Shown here one piece after another: positions 43,543-52,259 of a DNA stretch of 64,000 nt (the first letter of the stretch is position 1; the number at the start of each line of letters is the position of its first letter). The DNA is from SAR324 cluster bacterium. GTDB taxonomy: Bacteria; SAR324; XYD2-FULL-50-16; HCM1. The translations under genes were made by a program, and so were the position numbers. The notes below the pieces were generated by a model, which saw nothing but the letters and a program-made list of their open reading frames with translations, ran no database searches and had not been told where the DNA came from. The stretch covers positions 159-64,158 of the forward strand of contig PUHO01000005.1 of the NCBI GenBank assembly GCA_002995645.1. Reading direction: 5' to 3'.

Positions 43543-44436
43543 TTAGGTTTTATTCGGTGGCATTGCTTTCATAACGTCGACAGCAAAAGGACGGATATAA
43601 ACTTGATTAAGCAAGTCTTCCATAATAGTAAATAAAAGAGACGCCTCTTCTTGAGAAACTACGGGGATCTCTTGATTTGTCTTTAGTATACGTAACATTA
43701 AAAGCCAAATTTCTTCATATTCTTCATCTATATCGGTTGTATCTGTGTCTTCTTTACTTTCTTGTAAAGTATCGTTTTCATCTAAGTTTATTTTTTTTCT
43801 AAACTGAACGCCCCAATCATCTAAAAACAAATCTAACCAGTTAGTAGAATGCATACGAAAAACAGGCTTTACAGAAGTCAAATCTGTTTCATCAACTTTG
43901 TTTACAGTAGCTTCGTCCAACAACGCAACGTCTGTAGAACTAACTTCTTCTTGCTCCTTTATTAATGGCGTTAGATCATCTTCTTCTTCTGTTCCTTGTA
44001 GCGATCTTTTTTCAGCTAAATCTTGGTCAACTACTTTTCGCATTTTCCTTGCCATAGCAACAAAAGCATTCCAATACTCGCCTATATAGCAATGCCAAGC
44101 TTCTTTCCAAATAGTAACAACAGTATCGGGAACACTTCCGGAAACAGAAAAGCTATTTGCTTTTTCCATTACTCTAAAGTCAGAAGAAATACGTAAAACA
44201 GAAGCACTAGAAAAAGTATATTGAATTTGCGTTTGTAAGTATATATTGCTATGACAAGCCGGGCAAAGGCAAACTAAACCTAGCGTCGTCGGTCGTAAAG
44301 TAACAAGTTGCTTAAAAATAGGTCGCGTTACAAGAATCGGCACAGTATAACGTAAACAATGAGGGCATTGTATTGTAATATCACCTGTCTGCAGATTAAT
44401 AACATCATCTTGTGTAATCACAAATTCTGTATTCAT
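43543..44436 (-). CDS. Zinc-ribbon protein with DUF4145-like middle
   Basis: A 297-residue soluble protein. The N-terminal zinc ribbon is formed by C24 and C27 (CPHC) and C58 and C61 (CPAC), with an extra C56. The segment EYWNAFVAMARKMRKVVDQDLAEK resembles the helical core of DUF4145 domains, which occur next to restriction and ATPase proteins, but the match is tentative. The second half is acidic (ESKEDTDTTDIDEEYEEIW) and helical. It follows uvrA by 13 bases. Confidence 0.6.
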   Translation of the reverse strand: MNTEFVITQDDVINLQTGDITIQCPHCLRYTVPILVTRPIFKQLVTLRPTTLGLVCLCPACHSNIYLQTQIQYTFSSASVLRISSDFRVMEKANSFSVSGSVPDTVVTIWKEAWHCYIGEYWNAFVAMARKMRKVVDQDLAEKRSLQGTEEEDDLTPLIKEQEEVSSTDVALLDEATVNKVDETDLTSVKPVFRMHSTNWLDLFLDDWGVQFRKKINLDENDTLQESKEDTDTTDIDEEYEEIWLLMLRILKTNQEIPVVSQEEASLLFTIMEDLLNQVYIRPFAVDVMKAMPPNKT

Positions 44437-44449
44437 ATGTAATCTTATA

Positions 44450-47284
44450 TTATTTTTTAGCTAATAATAGCGGTTTAAGATAAGCTCCGGTATAACTATC
44501 TTTTTGTTTAATTAAATCTTCCGGGCTCCCTTCAAATAAAATTTGTCCGCCGTCTTTCCCGCCTTCTTTACCAATATCAATAATCCAATCCGCACATTTA
44601 ATCACATCTAGATTATGCTCTATAATCACCACTGTATTGCCAAGATCAACAAGGCGATTGACAACGTTAATTAACATAGAAATATCATGAAAATGTAGTC
44701 CCGTTGTCGGTTCGTCCAAAATATATAACGTATTCCCCGTTTCTCTTTTAGTTAATTCACTAGCCAACTTAATGCGCTGCGCTTCTCCGCCGGAAAGGGT
44801 AGGTGAAATTTGCCCTAAACGAATATAACCTAATCCTACGTCCGTTAAAGTTTGTAACGGTGGCAAAATACGTCGATGATGCTTAAAAAATTCACATGCT
44901 TCTTCTATAGGCATAGATAAAACTTCATATATATTTTTACCTTTATATACTACTTGCAAGGTTTCTCGATTATATCGCCTTCCTTGACAGGTTTCACAAA
45001 CAACGTTCACATTTGGTAAAAAATACATTTCTATTGTTTTCGTTCCTTGTCCTTGGCAAGCTTCACAACGTCCACCGGCTACGTTAAAAGAAAATCTCCC
45101 TGCAGTATAACCTCTTACCTTTGCTTCTTTTGTTGTAGCAAATAATTTACGTATTTCATCAAAAGCACCGGTATACGTTGCCGGCGTAGATCGCGAAGTT
45201 CTCCCAATAGGCGATTGGTCTATATGAATCAACTTGTCTATTAAATCAACACCTTGTAAAGAAGCAAATTCACCGGGTTGGACTTTCATATTACCCCTTC
45301 GTTTTTGTACTCCTTTAAGTAAACATTCATTCACTAAACTAGATTTACCACTCCCGGAAACGCCAGTAACACAAATTAATTGACCTAAAGGAAAACTAGC
45401 AGTTACGTTTTTTAAGTTATTCGCTTTAGCTCCTCTAACAATAAGTTGCTTTGTTTTACGTAAAGCGCGCCTTTTTAAAGGCACAGGTATTTCTTTTTCT
45501 CCATTAAGATAAGCGGCAGTTAAACCGACTCGTCTATCCATTACTTCTTGAGGGGTACCAACAGAAACGACTTCACCGCCGTGAACGCCTGATGCCGGTC
45601 CCATATCAAGCAAATAATCAGCACTACGAATTACATCTTCGTCATGTTCCACAATAATTACTGAATTGCCTATATCACGCAGTTGTTTTAACGTGTTTAA
45701 TAAGCGATCGTTATCTCTTTGATGTAAGCCTATAGTGGGCTCGTCTAAAACGTAAGTAACGCCAACAAGCTGCGATCCAACTTGGCTAGCTAAACGAATA
45801 CGTTGCGTCTCACCACCGCTTAACGTGTTGGTCCTGCGATTCAAATTTAAATAGCTTAATCCTACGTTATTTAAAAAACCTAGTCTATCTAAAATCGCTT
45901 TAGAAATAGGCTCGGCAATGAACTTAGCTTCTTTCTCCAATTCTAAACCAACAAAATACTCATATGCTTCCCTAATGGTCATAGCAATAATATCGGCTAT
46001 ATTTTTATCTTCAATACGAACCGCTAAAATAGAAGCGCGCAAACGTTGTCCATTACATGTAGGACAAGGTAAATACGCCATAAATTCTTGAACGCGCTCT
46101 TTCATTGTATCCGAACTCGTTTCTTTAAATCGCCTTCGCATATTTGTAATAATACCTTCATACACTACTTTACGTCCTTCTTTTTTGCCGTATAACAGCT
46201 CGTCTTGCTGTTGTTTACTTAGCTCTTTCCAAGGAACGTTTGTCTTAACGTTTAAAAGTTTACCAAGTAATTTAACAGCGGCATCATAGGTTTTATAAGG
46301 CATAAAGCCACTTCCACAACGTTTCCAAGCATGAATAGCACCTTGTGCTAACGTTACATCTTCATTAGGAATCACTAATTCAACAGCAGGCTCCATTAAG
46401 GAACCTAAGCCAACACAATCAGGACAACTTCCGTAAGGACTATTAAAAGAAAAGGCTCTTGCCGTTAATTCTTCTAGTACGCTACCATGTGTTGGACAAC
46501 TAAAATTAGCGCTAAAACGAATTACTTCTTGCTTCGTTCTATCTTCTTTGTTCTCCAATATAACAGAAAGCAAACCGTCTGAAAGACGTAACCCTGTTTC
46601 AATAGAATCTTGTAAACGCGATTGATTATCTTGTGAAAGAGCAAGGCGATCTACTACGGCTTCAATAGTATGCGCTTTTGTTTTAGCAAGCTTAGGGATT
46701 TCGTCAATAAGATAGATTTCTTCATCTATACGAACGCGAACAAAACCTTCTTTTTGTATATATTCAATAACGTCTCTATGTTCTCCTTTTTTCCCACGAA
46801 TTAAAGGCGAAAGAACGTATACACGTGTCCTTTCAGGATAAGACATAATTTGATCTGTCATATCCTCTGCCGACTGTTTTAAAATAGGTTGTTCACAATA
46901 AGGACAATGCGGCTTCCCAATACGAGCAAAAAGAATACGCAAATAGTCGTATATTTCCGTTGTAGTTGCCACAATAGAACGTGGCGTTGCCTTACCGGTT
47001 CGTTGTTCAATAGAAATAGTTGGCGTTAACCCTGTGATACTTTCTATATCCGGTTTTTGCATTTGGTCTAAAAATTGCCTTGCATAAGAAGAAAGGGATT
47101 CAACGTAGCGTCTTTGTCCTTCTGCGTATATTGTGTTAAACGCTAAAGAAGATTTGCCACTACCTGAAAGCCCTGTAATAACTACTAATTGATGTCTTGG
47201 CAAAGATACGTCTATAGATTTTAAATTATGCTCGTTTGCACCTTTAATTTCTATAGTTTTTAATTCTTTAAATGCTGGACTCAT
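44450..47284 (-). CDS. uvrA: Excinuclease ABC subunit UvrA
   Basis: A 944-residue damage-recognition ATPase of nucleotide excision repair. It has two ABC modules: Walker A GLSGSGKS at 38-45 and GVSGSGKS in the second half, two LSGGE signatures (TLSGGETQRIRLASQ and TLSGGEAQRIKLASE), and two DEPTxGLH motifs. The second zinc finger (GRCEACQGQG...VVCETCQGRRY) is complete. The first reads CPTHG then CPDC, that is CxxH in the first pair instead of CxxC. It is the first gene of a run with four unrelated genes. No SOS box is recognised upstream. Confidence 0.97.
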   Translation of the reverse strand: MSPAFKELKTIEIKGANEHNLKSIDVSLPRHQLVVITGLSGSGKSSLAFNTIYAEGQRRYVESLSSYARQFLDQMQKPDIESITGLTPTISIEQRTGKATPRSIVATTTEIYDYLRILFARIGKPHCPYCEQPILKQSAEDMTDQIMSYPERTRVYVLSPLIRGKKGEHRDVIEYIQKEGFVRVRIDEEIYLIDEIPKLAKTKAHTIEAVVDRLALSQDNQSRLQDSIETGLRLSDGLLSVILENKEDRTKQEVIRFSANFSCPTHGSVLEELTARAFSFNSPYGSCPDCVGLGSLMEPAVELVIPNEDVTLAQGAIHAWKRCGSGFMPYKTYDAAVKLLGKLLNVKTNVPWKELSKQQQDELLYGKKEGRKVVYEGIITNMRRRFKETSSDTMKERVQEFMAYLPCPTCNGQRLRASILAVRIEDKNIADIIAMTIREAYEYFVGLELEKEAKFIAEPISKAILDRLGFLNNVGLSYLNLNRRTNTLSGGETQRIRLASQVGSQLVGVTYVLDEPTIGLHQRDNDRLLNTLKQLRDIGNSVIIVEHDEDVIRSADYLLDMGPASGVHGGEVVSVGTPQEVMDRRVGLTAAYLNGEKEIPVPLKRRALRKTKQLIVRGAKANNLKNVTASFPLGQLICVTGVSGSGKSSLVNECLLKGVQKRRGNMKVQPGEFASLQGVDLIDKLIHIDQSPIGRTSRSTPATYTGAFDEIRKLFATTKEAKVRGYTAGRFSFNVAGGRCEACQGQGTKTIEMYFLPNVNVVCETCQGRRYNRETLQVVYKGKNIYEVLSMPIEEACEFFKHHRRILPPLQTLTDVGLGYIRLGQISPTLSGGEAQRIKLASELTKRETGNTLYILDEPTTGLHFHDISMLINVVNRLVDLGNTVVIIEHNLDVIKCADWIIDIGKEGGKDGGQILFEGSPEDLIKQKDSYTGAYLKPLLLAKK

Positions 47285-47478
47285 AATGAATATAATATAA
47301 AAAGGTATGCTTTAATTATACTTACGTTTTTTGTATTGATTTAACCAGTATATTGTATTTCTAAAAATTTAGCAATTTAATTCTGTTTCAATAAAAGCTA
47401 TAGCTTGTTTTTTTTTATATTTCAGCATATACTAGAAAAATAATTATTCTGTTCTTGCTATTCTACTTTTAGACTACT

Positions 47479-48429
47479 ATGACCTCATTACATTCTTTAC
47501 TTTTATCAAAGTGGCTTTCTTTGGAACCGCTTGAAACCTTATACCATTTGCCTAGCCATCTTTTATTGTTTTATTTTATTATCATGCTAGCTTTAGCTAA
47601 ACCTCTTTTTGCTTTATGCCAAAGAATCAACCTAGAGCAGGTGCTTATTCGTAAAGATAATAAAGCGGTAGCTATCACGTTTTGCGCCTATACCGTTGGG
47701 ATTGGTATTATTTTACAAAGCGTTGTCCATACTGAATACCTTCTTAACCTAGCCGACCTTATTCCTACCATTTTATGGTCTCTTTTTGGTATTGTTTTAT
47801 TTCAATTCTCTTTTTGGTTAAACCAACACTTATTTTGGACAGTACGTAAACATAAAGAAATATTAGATAATGAAAATATTTCCATTGCTTGCGTGATCTC
47901 CGGTTATTTAATTGCAAATGCTTTAATTATCCGTAGCATCATCAGCGGCGATACTATTTCTATTGATTTTCAAAATATACTTTTACATCCTTCTATCCAA
48001 GCTTTAACTAGTAACTATTCAATCAGCTGGCTTTGGGATATTCTTCTTACTATTTTATATTTCATTTTAGCACAAGTTTGCTTTTTTGTTTTTAGTATTT
48101 TATATCAAAAGATCACTACGTTTCACTTACTAGAACAAATACATGAAAACAACATTGCCGTTGGCATTGCGTATAGTGGAGATATTATTGCTATTGCTAT
48201 TATCTTATCTGCGCCGTTTTCTGTTACCCATTCGCTTGTTTTCTTTTTTGCTTGGATTATTTTAGGAACTGCTCTTTTAATTGCTCTTCGCTTTATCCTA
48301 GACAAATTAATTCTTCCGTCTAGAGAATTAAACCTAGAAATAAAAGAAGATCAAAATTGGGGTATCGCTCTTTTTGAAGCCGGGTTCTCTTTGCTTTACG
48401 CTATATTGCTAACAACTTTGTTTGTATAA
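47479..48429 (+). CDS. DUF350-type membrane protein
   Basis: A 316-residue membrane protein with about eight spans, made of tandem segments with the DUF350 pattern, for example RKDNKAVAITFCAYTVGIGIILQSVVHT, NENISIACVISGYLIANALIIRSII and HENNIAVGIAYSGDIIAIAII, each beginning with an Asn and a charged residue before the hydrophobic run. DUF350 proteins have no firm function. Start codon ATG at 47479 has no clear ribosome site. It begins a four-gene run with a small zinc-motif protein, hemN and gspF. Confidence 0.8.
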   Translation: MTSLHSLLLSKWLSLEPLETLYHLPSHLLLFYFIIMLALAKPLFALCQRINLEQVLIRKDNKAVAITFCAYTVGIGIILQSVVHTEYLLNLADLIPTILWSLFGIVLFQFSFWLNQHLFWTVRKHKEILDNENISIACVISGYLIANALIIRSIISGDTISIDFQNILLHPSIQALTSNYSISWLWDILLTILYFILAQVCFFVFSILYQKITTFHLLEQIHENNIAVGIAYSGDIIAIAIILSAPFSVTHSLVFFFAWIILGTALLIALRFILDKLILPSRELNLEIKEDQNWGIALFEAGFSLLYAILLTTLFV

Positions 48430-48447
48430 TCTTTGTTTTTCCTTCTT

Positions 48448-48945
48448 ATGACAGATTTAATTTCTCTTGACGAATTCCGTAAAAAAAAAGAAGAACAAAA
48501 AAACCAACCTGTTATGGGATACATGGTTTGGCTTTTTTGTCCTAAATGTAAAAGTATTGAATATTCGGAAATTGTTTCTCCCTATGGGCGAGTGCACTTG
48601 TGTGGCACAAGCGTAGAAGAAAAAGAAGTTCAACTTGATTTGCGTGCAGAATTAACGTTAACACTTGCTAATATTAACCTACTTGAAACAAGTATTGCTA
48701 AGAAAAAAAAGTTTTCTATTCGTAACTTAACAAACGCATTAAGAGAAACGTATCGCCTTCTTCTTAATGCAGAGAAACAATATGCCCATCGTTTGCAACT
48801 TGCCGCGTATAATAGCAATCATAATCAACCTTTAATTCCATACAAATCTATTGATCTTGTAGATAAAGCAGTTATCCAAGAAATAACGCCTATGGGGCTA
48901 TATTTCTCAACTTTTCGTTATAAACCGGAAAAAAACTTTCTTTAA
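48448..48945 (+). CDS. Small CxxC protein of unknown function
   Basis: A 165-residue soluble protein, starting at ATG 48448 (an upstream TTG at 48433 is less likely). It has C31 and C34 (LFCPKC) and C52, then a helical and basic stretch (AKKKKFSIRNLTNALRETYR). The opening MTDLISLDEFRKKKEEQ has the look of short regulatory or adaptor proteins. I do not recognise the family. It lies 18 bases after the DUF350 gene and 24 before hemN. Confidence 0.65.
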   Translation: MTDLISLDEFRKKKEEQKNQPVMGYMVWLFCPKCKSIEYSEIVSPYGRVHLCGTSVEEKEVQLDLRAELTLTLANINLLETSIAKKKKFSIRNLTNALRETYRLLLNAEKQYAHRLQLAAYNSNHNQPLIPYKSIDLVDKAVIQEITPMGLYFSTFRYKPEKNFL

Positions 48946-48969
48946 TATTTCTTTACTATAGTAAACGCT

Positions 48970-50346
48970 ATGACTTTTCCGTCTTTATCAAAAAATTTAA
49001 TTCATAAATATAAAACTAACGCACCGCGCTATACTTCGTATCCCACTGTGCCTTCTTGGAAAACAATCACGCAAAAAGAACAACAACTTTGGCTTACAAG
49101 TTTGCAAAACACTTCTAAAGCACTAGCTTTATATTTTCATATTCCGTTTTGTTATCGCCGTTGTTTATTTTGCGGGTGTAATACGGTAGCTACGAACAAA
49201 TCCCATTCTTCGCATGCCTACGTTCAAGCGCTTGTGAAAGAAATGAATTTAATCTTATCTTCTTTAGTCAAACAAGATTCGCCTATCAATACGCAACATA
49301 TTCACTTTGGCGGCGGGACTCCTTCTTTTTTACAAGACTCCGAGTTTGAGCTTATTTTTGCAACACTAAAAAAATATAACCTCTTATCTAGTGTTAAAGA
49401 AATTTCTATTGAAGTAGATCCGTCTAGCTTAAGAGAAAAACAACTTGAATCATTAATTCAGTTTGGGTTTAATCGTATTAGCATGGGAATACAAGACATA
49501 GACCCTAAAGTGCAAGAAGCTATCGGAAGGAATCAAAGTGAAGCTATTACAAGAAAACAAATTCTAGAAGCTAAGAAGCTAGGCTTTACTAGCTTGAATC
49601 TAGACTTAATTTACGGTTTACCATTACAAACGGTAGACAGCTTTGAAAAAACGCTAGATTTTATTATAGAGCAACAACCGGATAGATTGGCCATTTATAA
49701 TTTTGCCTATTTGCCAAACGCTTTACCACATCAAAAAAGAATCAATCCTAACGACTTACCTAATGCCGACGAAAAAACGGCAATCCTTGAATCGGCGATT
49801 GCAAAATTAACGAATAACGGCTATCATTATATTGGTATGGATCATTTTGCTAAAGTTACGGACGAACTTGCAAAAGCGCAACAACAGCAAAAGCTAAGTC
49901 GTAATTTTATGGGATATACTCCTTTTTCCGATTTTAACCTACTTGGTTTTGGTGCGTCTTCTATTAGTGAATTTGAGTCGTTTTTTACGCAAAATATTAA
50001 ATCCTATAAAGAATATATTACCTCGTTAGAAATAAACAACCATGCCGTATACAAAGGATTAGCTCTTTCCCAAGACGACGTAATACGAAAATGGGTTATT
50101 TCTCAACTTATTTGTAATTTCTATCTTTCTTTTATTCATTTTAAACAGCTTTTTAAAATAGATTTCCAAACCTATTTTAAAGAAGAAATAGAACAACTAC
50201 GTTCTTTTCAAGAAGACGAACTTGTTTTAATACAAGACGATTCGATTCAAGTAAGCAAAATCGGATCTTTTCTTATTCGTAATATTTGTTTACAATTTGA
50301 TAAATACGCTAAAGAGCAAAACACAACCTTTTCTGCAACTTTATAA
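48970..50346 (+). CDS. hemN: Oxygen-independent coproporphyrinogen III oxidase HemN
   Basis: A 458-residue radical SAM enzyme of haem synthesis for use without oxygen. The cluster Cys are C61, C65 and C68, and the extra C70 makes the CYRRCLFCGCN pattern diagnostic of true HemN rather than the HemW-like proteins. YTSYPTVPSW at the start and HFGGGTPSF also match. It implies haem synthesis under anoxic or low-oxygen conditions. gspF follows by nine bases. Confidence 0.93.
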   Translation: MTFPSLSKNLIHKYKTNAPRYTSYPTVPSWKTITQKEQQLWLTSLQNTSKALALYFHIPFCYRRCLFCGCNTVATNKSHSSHAYVQALVKEMNLILSSLVKQDSPINTQHIHFGGGTPSFLQDSEFELIFATLKKYNLLSSVKEISIEVDPSSLREKQLESLIQFGFNRISMGIQDIDPKVQEAIGRNQSEAITRKQILEAKKLGFTSLNLDLIYGLPLQTVDSFEKTLDFIIEQQPDRLAIYNFAYLPNALPHQKRINPNDLPNADEKTAILESAIAKLTNNGYHYIGMDHFAKVTDELAKAQQQQKLSRNFMGYTPFSDFNLLGFGASSISEFESFFTQNIKSYKEYITSLEINNHAVYKGLALSQDDVIRKWVISQLICNFYLSFIHFKQLFKIDFQTYFKEEIEQLRSFQEDELVLIQDDSIQVSKIGSFLIRNICLQFDKYAKEQNTTFSATL

Positions 50347-50355
50347 TCTTAAGAT

Positions 50356-51579
50356 ATGGCTATTTTTCATTATAAAACAATTAATTCATCTGGTAAGGTC
50401 GTAAAAAATAAAATTGATGCAACTTCATTGCGAAATGCACAAACAAGGCTACAAAATAACGGCGTTTACATTTTATCTATCACACCGGCAAAGAAAGCTT
50501 TATTTTCCTTCCAAAAAAGCACAAATAAATCACTTTCTAAAAGCAAACTGCCGCAAACTGTAATTACACAGTTTATTAAAGAGCTTTCGGTTTTAGTAAG
50601 TACTTCTATTCCTTATGATAAAGCGCTTGAGGTATTATTAGAAGAAACGGACAACGTTAAATTTCAGTCTATACTTTCTGAGATCAAGGCACAAATCCTT
50701 GAAGGAAGCTCACTTGCCAACGCAATAGCAAAATACCCTCAAATTTTTCCTACTATGGAAGTTGCTATGATTCGTTCCGGCGAAGAAGGCGGCAATCTTG
50801 GCGCGGTTCTTTTGCAAATTGCCGCTTTCAAAGAAGAAGCCGCAGCTCTTCGTTCTAAAGTGCAAGGAGCTATGATTTATCCTATTATCATGATGGTTCT
50901 CGGCGTTGTTATTGTTATTTTTATGATGACTTTTATTCTTCCTAAAATCCTTCCTATTTTCAGTCAATTCAAAGTTAAATTACCACTACCTACGCGTATA
51001 GTCATGTTTATGAGTGATTCCCTGATTCATGACTGGCCTATCATCTTGATTGTTATAGGCGCTTTAATTGTATTTGCAAATCGATTTAGCAAAACAAAAA
51101 AAGGACGATTCTTAATAGATCGCTTTGCTTTGCTCATTCCCGTATTTGGAGCTATGCAAAAAAAGCTGATTATCTATCGCTTTACGCAAACATTGGGCAC
51201 TATGTTAAAAAATAGCGTTGATATGCAACAAGCACTTGATATTGTTATGCCAACGCTAGGTAATAAGTTTTTTGAAAAACAACTAGAAGTAATTACCGAT
51301 TTAGTCACTAAAAAAGGGCTAGACCTTTCCCAAGCTTTACGGCAAACTAATTTATTTCCTAATTCTGTATTACAGATGATTCGCGTTGGAGAGACTACTT
51401 CGCGTTTAGAAAGTATGTTGCAAAGTATTTCTACTAATATGGAAAAAGACGTAAAACAAACGATTGATAGAGCTATTTCTTTACTAGAACCGGCTTTAAT
51501 TTTAGGCATGTCTGCCGGCGTTGGTTTCATTGTCTTAGCGGTTATGCTTCCTATGTTCCAACTAAATCAACTTTTATAA
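50356..51579 (+). CDS. GspF/PilC-type inner membrane protein
   Basis: A 407-residue platform protein of type II secretion or type IV pili. Two T2SSF domains are visible at about 65-190 (QFIKELSVLVSTSIPYDKAL) and about 275-395 (RFTQTLGTMLKNSVDMQQALD), each followed by a hydrophobic helix, and the N-terminal MAIFHYKTINSSGKVVKN is typical. No ATPase, pilin or secretin gene is nearby, so it is an orphan here. Its last codons (about MSAGVGFIVLAVMLPMFQ) have been copied into the downstream repeat. Confidence 0.85.
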   Translation: MAIFHYKTINSSGKVVKNKIDATSLRNAQTRLQNNGVYILSITPAKKALFSFQKSTNKSLSKSKLPQTVITQFIKELSVLVSTSIPYDKALEVLLEETDNVKFQSILSEIKAQILEGSSLANAIAKYPQIFPTMEVAMIRSGEEGGNLGAVLLQIAAFKEEAAALRSKVQGAMIYPIIMMVLGVVIVIFMMTFILPKILPIFSQFKVKLPLPTRIVMFMSDSLIHDWPIILIVIGALIVFANRFSKTKKGRFLIDRFALLIPVFGAMQKKLIIYRFTQTLGTMLKNSVDMQQALDIVMPTLGNKFFEKQLEVITDLVTKKGLDLSQALRQTNLFPNSVLQMIRVGETTSRLESMLQSISTNMEKDVKQTIDRAISLLEPALILGMSAGVGFIVLAVMLPMFQLNQLL

Positions 51580-51640
51580 GCGTTGTATCTGCAAACAAGC
51601 TTACTTCTTTGCTTTTACATTACAACCGCTACATATAATT

Positions 51641-51671
51641 AAAGCCTTTACTTTCTCATCGTAAAGGCTTT
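51641..51671 (+). terminator. Intrinsic terminator of the hemN-gspF operon (copy 1)
   Basis: AAAGCCTTTAC (51641-51651) and GTAAAGGCTTT (51661-51671) form an 11-bp stem around a nine-base loop, followed by TGTTGTTT. It lies 62 bases after the gspF stop. Confidence 0.75.
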
Positions 51672-51836
51672 GTTGTTTATCTATTTTGCTTCTTTCTCGT
51701 AACTACTAAAATCACAGTATAACAGTTTATATTTTTACTTTATTTACTTCTTGTATCTTAGAGATACTAACGTTAAAGAAAAGCCAATTAACGTGCTTTC
51801 CTCTTCACAAACATTGTATATAATTAAAGAGTAGGA

Positions 51837-51980
51837 ATGTCTGCCGGCGTTGGTTTCATTGTCTTAGTTGTTATGCTTCCTATGTTCCAAACTTTTACGT
51901 TACAACCGCTACATATAATTAAAGGCTTTGTTGTATATCTATTTTGCTTCCTTCTCGTAACTACTAAAATCACAGTATAA
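51837..51980 (+). other. 47-codon hydrophobic reading frame in repeat copy 2
   Basis: Starts at the Met codon inside the copied gspF tail and runs 47 codons to TAA. The peptide begins MSAGVGFIVLVVMLPMFQ and then continues in spacer sequence with a second hydrophobic stretch (GFVVYLFCFLLVTT). TATAAT at 51819-51824 and GTAGGA lie directly upstream. It is probably an accident of duplication, but its frame is intact and its residues resemble small membrane peptides. Confidence 0.35.
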
Positions 51981-52092
51981 CAGTTTATATTCTTACTCTA
52001 TTTACTTCTTTTATCTTACGTGCTGACGTTAAAGAAAAGCCAATTAACGTGCTTTCCTCTTCACAAACGTTGTATATAATTAAAGAGTAGGA

Positions 52093-52200
52093 ATGTCTGC
52101 CGGCGTTGGTTTTATTGTCTTAGCGGTTATGCTTCCTATATCCCAAACTTTTACGTTACAACCGCTACATATAATTAAAGCCTTTACTTTCTCATCGTAA
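52093..52200 (+). other. 35-codon reading frame in repeat copy 3
   Basis: The equivalent frame in the third copy: begins MSAGVGFIVLAVMLPISQ and ends after 35 codons in the terminator stem. It shares the TATAAT and GTAGGA context with copy 2. Translation is unproven. Confidence 0.3.
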
Positions 52201-52207
52201 AGGCTTT
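52177..52207 (+). terminator. Intrinsic terminator, copy 3
   Basis: Identical 11-bp stem to the one at 51641: AAAGCCTTTAC (52177-52187) with GTAAAGGCTTT (52197-52207), followed by ATTGTATTG. The middle repeat has lost this stem and retains only AAAGGCTTT. It may also serve mltD, which converges from the right. Confidence 0.7.
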
Positions 52208-52259
52208 ATTGTATTGTCTACTTCTTATATGCTCTTGTCAATTAAAAAGCTTTTATTTT

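Larger units (their letters stand above)
51508..52210 (+). repeat. gspF 3'-end repeat array, three copies
   Basis: The gspF tail (from 51508) is repeated at 51837 and 52093, offsets of 329 and 256 bases. Copy 2 of the spacer has lost about 71 bases compared with copy 1. The body between tails, with CTACTAAAATCACAGTATAAC, AAGAAAAGCCAATTAACGTG and TATAATTAAAGAGTAGGA, is duplicated too. This accounts for nearly the whole 680-base gap 51580-52259, which has no ordinary gene. Confidence 0.93.
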
